NCBI RefSeq assembly: GCF_004761865.1
Contig: NZ_SJDM01000005.1
Coordinates: forward strand, 62,001-126,000
Origin: Crenalkalicoccus roseus
GTDB lineage: Bacteria; Pseudomonadota; Alphaproteobacteria; Acetobacterales; Acetobacteraceae
Length of the DNA stretch: 64,000 nucleotides
Reading direction: 5' to 3'
The translations under genes were made by a program, and so were the position numbers. Below, one piece after another: positions 61,002 through 64,000 of this stretch (position 1 is its first letter; every line of letters begins with the position of its first letter). The notes under the pieces were generated by a model. It made no database searches and had not been told where the DNA came from. It was given only the letters and a program-made list of their open reading frames with translations.

Positions 61002-61973
61002 TCAGCCGCCGGTGCGCAGCCCGAGCCGCTCCACCCGCTGCTGCTCCATGGCGATCGTCTCCTGCATGTAGCGGGCGTAGTCGGCGCTGTTCAGGTACTC
61101 GACCGGCATGTCGAGCCGCTGCAGCACGGCAAGGTGCGACGGATCGAAGAGCGCGGCCTTGAAGCCGTCATGCAGCGTCTGCACGACGGCGGGCGGCATG
61201 TTGGCCGGGCCGCACAGCCCGTAGGGCGATGTCACGACCATACCCTCATAGCCGAGCTCGATCAGCGTCGGCACGTTCGGCCAGCGCGCGGAACGCTCCC
61301 TAGACCAGACGTTGAGGAAGCGCAGCCTGCCCTCGTCCACGAGCTGCCCGGCGCCGGAGCCGGCCGCCAGCGCCTCGATATGCCCGCCCATGAGCTGCGG
61401 CAGGGCGTCGCCCTCGCCGCGGAAGGGCACGTGGATAACCTCGATCCGCTCCCGCTCCGCGAGGTCGATCATGGTCAGGTGCGGGGTGCCGTTGGCGCCG
61501 GTGTTGCCGATGCGCACCTGGCCCGGGCGGCGCCGCGCGTCGGCGACGAGGTCCTGCCAGCTCCTGTACGGCCCGTCGCCGCGCACCAGCACGCCGAACA
61601 GGTAGCCGGTGAGATGGATGATCGGCGTGAAATCGGTGCGCGGATCGTAGGGCATGCGCTGCATCCAGGGCAGGCGCAGCGCCGGCAGGGTCATCTGCGT
61701 GATCAGGTAGCCGTCCGGCCTGGCCCGCGCGACCGCGGCGGCGCCGAGCGTGCTGCCCGCGCCCGGCCGGTTCTCCACCACCACCGTCTGGCCGAAATGG
61801 CGCGTCGCCGCCTCGGCGAGGGCGCGCATCTGCACATCCGTGGCGCCGCCGGGCGGGAAGGGCACGATGAGGGTGATGGGGCGGGTAGGAAACCGCTCCT
61901 GCGCCCGCGCCATGGCCGGCGCGGCGAGCAGGGCGGGCGCCGCGAGCAGGCTGCGGCGGCGGATCTCGGTCAT
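61002..61973 (-). CDS. Tripartite tricarboxylate transporter substrate-binding protein (Bug family)
   Basis: 323 residues, the usual size. An Arg-rich signal peptide ('EIRRRSLLAAPALLAAPAMARAQ', about 1-25, perhaps Tat-routed). 'PITLIVPFPPGGATDVQMR' near 32-50 and 'VVENRPGAGSTLGAAAVARA' near 75-94 are Bug hallmarks; the latter region holds the carboxylate-binding loop. It captures a carboxylate in the periplasm. No TctA/TctB membrane genes are nearby, as is usual for Bug receptors, which far outnumber their permeases. It lies 101 bases after an acyl-CoA dehydrogenase gene. A TATGAT box in that gap may be a separate promoter. Confidence 0.92.
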   Translation of the reverse strand: MTEIRRRSLLAAPALLAAPAMARAQERFPTRPITLIVPFPPGGATDVQMRALAEAATRHFGQTVVVENRPGAGSTLGAAAVARARPDGYLITQMTLPALRLPWMQRMPYDPRTDFTPIIHLTGYLFGVLVRGDGPYRSWQDLVADARRRPGQVRIGNTGANGTPHLTMIDLAERERIEVIHVPFRGEGDALPQLMGGHIEALAAGSGAGQLVDEGRLRFLNVWSRERSARWPNVPTLIELGYEGMVVTSPYGLCGPANMPPAVVQTLHDGFKAALFDPSHLAVLQRLDMPVEYLNSADYARYMQETIAMEQQRVERLGLRTGG

Positions 61974-62074
61974 GCGTTGCCTCCCTGTCCGAATGGACGA
62001 CGGCTATCATACCCCGGTTGCGCCTTGCGCGCGACGGTTCCGCAACGGTCCGCCCTCGGAAGGCGGCACCGCGG

Positions 62075-63244
62075 CTACAGCGTGCGGGCGATGATCTCCT
62101 TCATGATCTCGCTGCTGCCGCCATAGATGCGCCCGACCCGCGCATCGGCCCAGGCGCGGCCGATCTCGTATTCTGCCATGTAGCCGTAGCCGCCATGGAG
62201 CTGCAGGAAGTCGTCCAGCAGGCGGTTCTGCATCTCGGAGCCGAGCAGCTTGGCGGCGGCGGCCAGCTCCACCGTCAGCTCGCCGCGCAGATGCAGCGCC
62301 AGGCAGTGGTCCGCGAAGACGCGGAACATCGCGGCCTGCGCCTTGGCCTCGGCCAGCTTGAAGCGGTTGTGCTGGAACTCGAAGATCGGCTGGTCGAAGG
62401 CCTTGCGCTCCTTGGTGTAGGCGACGGTCTTCTCCAGCATCGCCTCCATGCTGGCGGCGGCGCGGATCGCGATCACCAGCCGTTCCTGCGGCAGGTTGCG
62501 GATCAGGTAGGAGAAGCCCCTGTTCTCCTCTCCCAGCAGGTTCTCCGCCGGCACGCGGACGTCGTCGAAGAAGAGTTCGGATGTGTCCTGCGCGTGCAGG
62601 CCGATCTTCTCCAGATTCCGACCCTTGGTGAAGCCGGGCGTGCCCTCCTCGACGCAGATCAGCGAGATGCCCTTGCGCCCGGCGCCCGGATCGGTCTTGC
62701 ACACCACGATGACGAGGCCGGCATTCTGGCCGTTGCTGATGAAGGTCTTCTGGCCGTTGATCACCCAGTGGTCGCCGTCCCGCCGCGCCGTGGTGCGCAC
62801 CGCCTTGAGGTCGCTGCCCATGCCCGGCTCGGTCATGGCGATGGCGCCGATGATCTCGCCGCGCGCCATGGCGGGAAGCCAGCGTCGCTTCCGCTCCTCG
62901 GTCGCCAGATCGGCGATGTAGGGCACGACGATGTCGGAGTGCAGCGGGAAGCCCGGCCCGGTGCAGTTGGTGCGGCCGATCTCCTCGATGATGATCGCGC
63001 TGTAGCCGAAATCCGCCCCCGCGCCGCCGTACTCCTCGGCCAGCATCGGGCACAGCAGGCCCTGCGCCCCGGCCTCGCGCCAGACCTCGCGCGGCACCAC
63101 GCCGTCGCGCTCCCACTGGCGGTGGTGAGGGATGATGTGCCGCTCGAAGAAGCGGCGCACCTGGTCGCGGAACAGCTCGTGCTCCGCCGAATAGACGGTG
63201 CGCGGCCCGGCCAGCGGGCGGGAGGCGGCGGCGCTCGTGTCCAT
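62075..63244 (-). CDS. Acyl-CoA dehydrogenase family protein
   Basis: 389 residues. FAD-binding signature 'IGAIAMTEPGMGSDLKAVRT' near 131-150 and C-terminal 'QLHGGYGYMAEYEIGRAWADAR' near 349-370. Oxidises an acyl-CoA to the enoyl-CoA with ETF as acceptor. It ends with ARTL-stop and starts 14 bases after the stop of the CoA-transferase gene, so activation and oxidation genes are paired as at 47-49 kb. The N-terminal 20 residues before 'YSAEHELFRDQVRRFFERH' are variable. Confidence 0.92.
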   Translation of the reverse strand: MDTSAAASRPLAGPRTVYSAEHELFRDQVRRFFERHIIPHHRQWERDGVVPREVWREAGAQGLLCPMLAEEYGGAGADFGYSAIIIEEIGRTNCTGPGFPLHSDIVVPYIADLATEERKRRWLPAMARGEIIGAIAMTEPGMGSDLKAVRTTARRDGDHWVINGQKTFISNGQNAGLVIVVCKTDPGAGRKGISLICVEEGTPGFTKGRNLEKIGLHAQDTSELFFDDVRVPAENLLGEENRGFSYLIRNLPQERLVIAIRAAASMEAMLEKTVAYTKERKAFDQPIFEFQHNRFKLAEAKAQAAMFRVFADHCLALHLRGELTVELAAAAKLLGSEMQNRLLDDFLQLHGGYGYMAEYEIGRAWADARVGRIYGGSSEIMKEIIARTL

Positions 63245-63258
63245 GGTGTCCTTCCGTG

Positions 63259-64000
63259 TCAGCCGATGGCGCCGGCGGCGCGCAGCGCGGCGATCTCCTC
63301 CGCCGCGAAGCCCCCTTCCGACAGGATCTGGTCCGTGTGCTCCCCGCGCAGCGGCGGCGGCAGGTCCGGCGTGGCCTGGCTGCGGCTGAAGCGCGGCGCC
63401 GGGGCGGGCTGGATGGCGCCATCCCGCTCGAGGAAGGTACCACGGGCGAGATTGTGCGGGTGGCGTGGCGCCTCGTCCATGTCCAGCACGGGGGAGACGC
63501 AGGCATCCGTGCCATCAAACAGGGCAGCCCAGTCGTCGCGGCTGCGGGTGCGGAACACCGCCGCCAGCCGCCGCTTCAGCGCCGGCCACTGCGCCGGCTC
63601 CATGCGCCGCTCGAACTCCGCCGGGTCGAGTTCGAGGATCCGCAGCATCTGGGCAAAGAATTGCGGCTCGATCGGCCCCACCGCCAGCCAGCGGCCGTCG
63701 GCGCATTCGAAGGTGTCGTAGAACGGGGCGGCACCGTCCAGCAGGTTGGCGCCGCGTTCGGGCCCCCAGCGGCCGCGCGCCTTCATGGCGTAGATCGGCG
63801 CCATCAGCAGCGCCGCGCCGTCCACCATGGCGGCGTCCACCACCTGGCCGCGGCCCGAGCCCCTGGCCTCCAGCAGCGCTGCGAGGAGGCCGAGGGCAAG
63901 CAGCATGCCGCCGCCGCCATAGTCGCCCACGAGGTTGAGCGGCGGCACCGGCCGCTCGCCCGGGCGGCCGATGGACCAGAGCGCGCCGGTGAGGCCGATG
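63259..64000 (-). CDS. CaiB/BaiF CoA-transferase (alpha-methylacyl-CoA racemase-like), 5' end outside window
   Basis: The C-terminal 247 residues of a class III CoA-transferase-fold protein; the gene begins beyond the right edge. 'PPLNLVGDYGGGGMLLALGLLAAL' is the line of alpha-methylacyl-CoA racemases and related proteins, whose catalytic Asp is the one in 'GDYGGG'. 'GAAPFYDTFECADGRWLAVG' follows near the middle. It could epimerise 2-methylacyl-CoA or transfer CoA. The frame has no stop from 63259 to 64000, so the GTG at 63948 is an internal codon, not a start. Followed by an acyl-CoA dehydrogenase and a Bug receptor on the same strand. Confidence 0.9.
   Translation of the reverse strand, partial: IGLTGALWSIGRPGERPVPPLNLVGDYGGGGMLLALGLLAALLEARGSGRGQVVDAAMVDGAALLMAPIYAMKARGRWGPERGANLLDGAAPFYDTFECADGRWLAVGPIEPQFFAQMLRILELDPAEFERRMEPAQWPALKRRLAAVFRTRSRDDWAALFDGTDACVSPVLDMDEAPRHPHNLARGTFLERDGAIQPAPAPRFSRSQATPDLPPPLRGEHTDQILSEGGFAAEEIAALRAAGAIG

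Noticed and set aside
62075-62110. CTACAGC word resembling the end of the three-copy element
   Set aside because: It is the reverse complement of the acyl-CoA dehydrogenase C-terminal codons and the flanks do not align with the element.
1-64000. CRISPR array, prophage, IS element or defence island
   Set aside because: No regularly spaced repeats, transposase, integrase, phage structural or restriction/toxin genes were seen on either strand.

Overview
This window is a very GC-rich (roughly 70-75 % G+C), densely coded bacterial chromosome segment. The gene families point to an alphaproteobacterium of the Acetobacteraceae, Roseomonas-like. They include several CaiB/BaiF CoA-transferases and acyl-CoA dehydrogenases, a Bug-type tripartite tricarboxylate receptor, a TRAP transporter, a TamA/TamB pair, a Pat-type acetyltransferase, an alphaproteobacterial suhB/mmgR-like small RNA and an MsrP reductase. 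The taxon is an inference from gene content and composition. I saw no rRNA, IS element, prophage, CRISPR array or other sign of a mobile island.

Layout. 0-7.5 kb: end of a pfkB sugar kinase, an M20 amidohydrolase, and the outer-membrane assembly pair tamA-tamB. 7.5-15 kb: nitronate monooxygenase-like protein, enoyl-CoA isomerase/hydratase, TauD-type dioxygenase, GNAT enzyme, esterase, a large Pat-type (ACD-ATPgrasp-GNAT) acetyltransferase and a small unknown. 15-18 kb: hydroxypyruvate isomerase, tartronate-semialdehyde reductase (carrying a frameshift in a G8 tract) and an XRE regulator, a glyoxylate/hydroxypyruvate group. 18-25 kb: AI-2E family permease and a complete Dpp/Opp-type ABC importer (binding protein, two permeases, two ATPases). 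24.8-31 kb: FAD/GcvT dehydrogenase, Sfp-like phosphopantetheinyl transferase, NIPSNAP protein, lytic transglycosylase, Tat-exported MsrP with a small membrane protein. 31-37.5 kb: a translationally coupled penicillin-acylase/GH3 pair, an iron(III)-type ABC permease behind a Fur-box-like palindrome, and a flavin reductase. 37.5-42.5 kb: a PAS-containing chemoreceptor, an MBL hydrolase, a DUF35 protein and a thiolase-like protein. 42.5-47 kb: TRAP operon, tRNA-Val(GAC), N-formylglutamate amidohydrolase and a suhB/mmgR-like sRNA with its own promoter and terminator. 47-54.5 kb: CoA-transferase, acyl-CoA dehydrogenase, ThDP enzyme, D-aminoacylase, enoyl-CoA hydratase and beta-hydroxyacid dehydrogenase. 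54.5-64 kb: DUF599 protein, icd, asd, small unknown, RidA protein, SDR, acyl-CoA synthetase, Bug receptor, acyl-CoA dehydrogenase and a CoA-transferase running off the end.

Most of the window is catabolic: uptake of organic acids and peptides, CoA activation, alpha/beta oxidation and D-amino-acid processing. Housekeeping genes (tamAB, icd, asd, tRNA) are interspersed. The points most worth a second look are the acylase-GH3 amide-breaking/amide-making pair, the independently transcribed sRNA, a three-copy intergenic element of about 95 bp lying ahead of three unrelated genes, the Fur-type box before an orphan permease, and the homopolymer frameshift in the tartronate-semialdehyde reductase gene.
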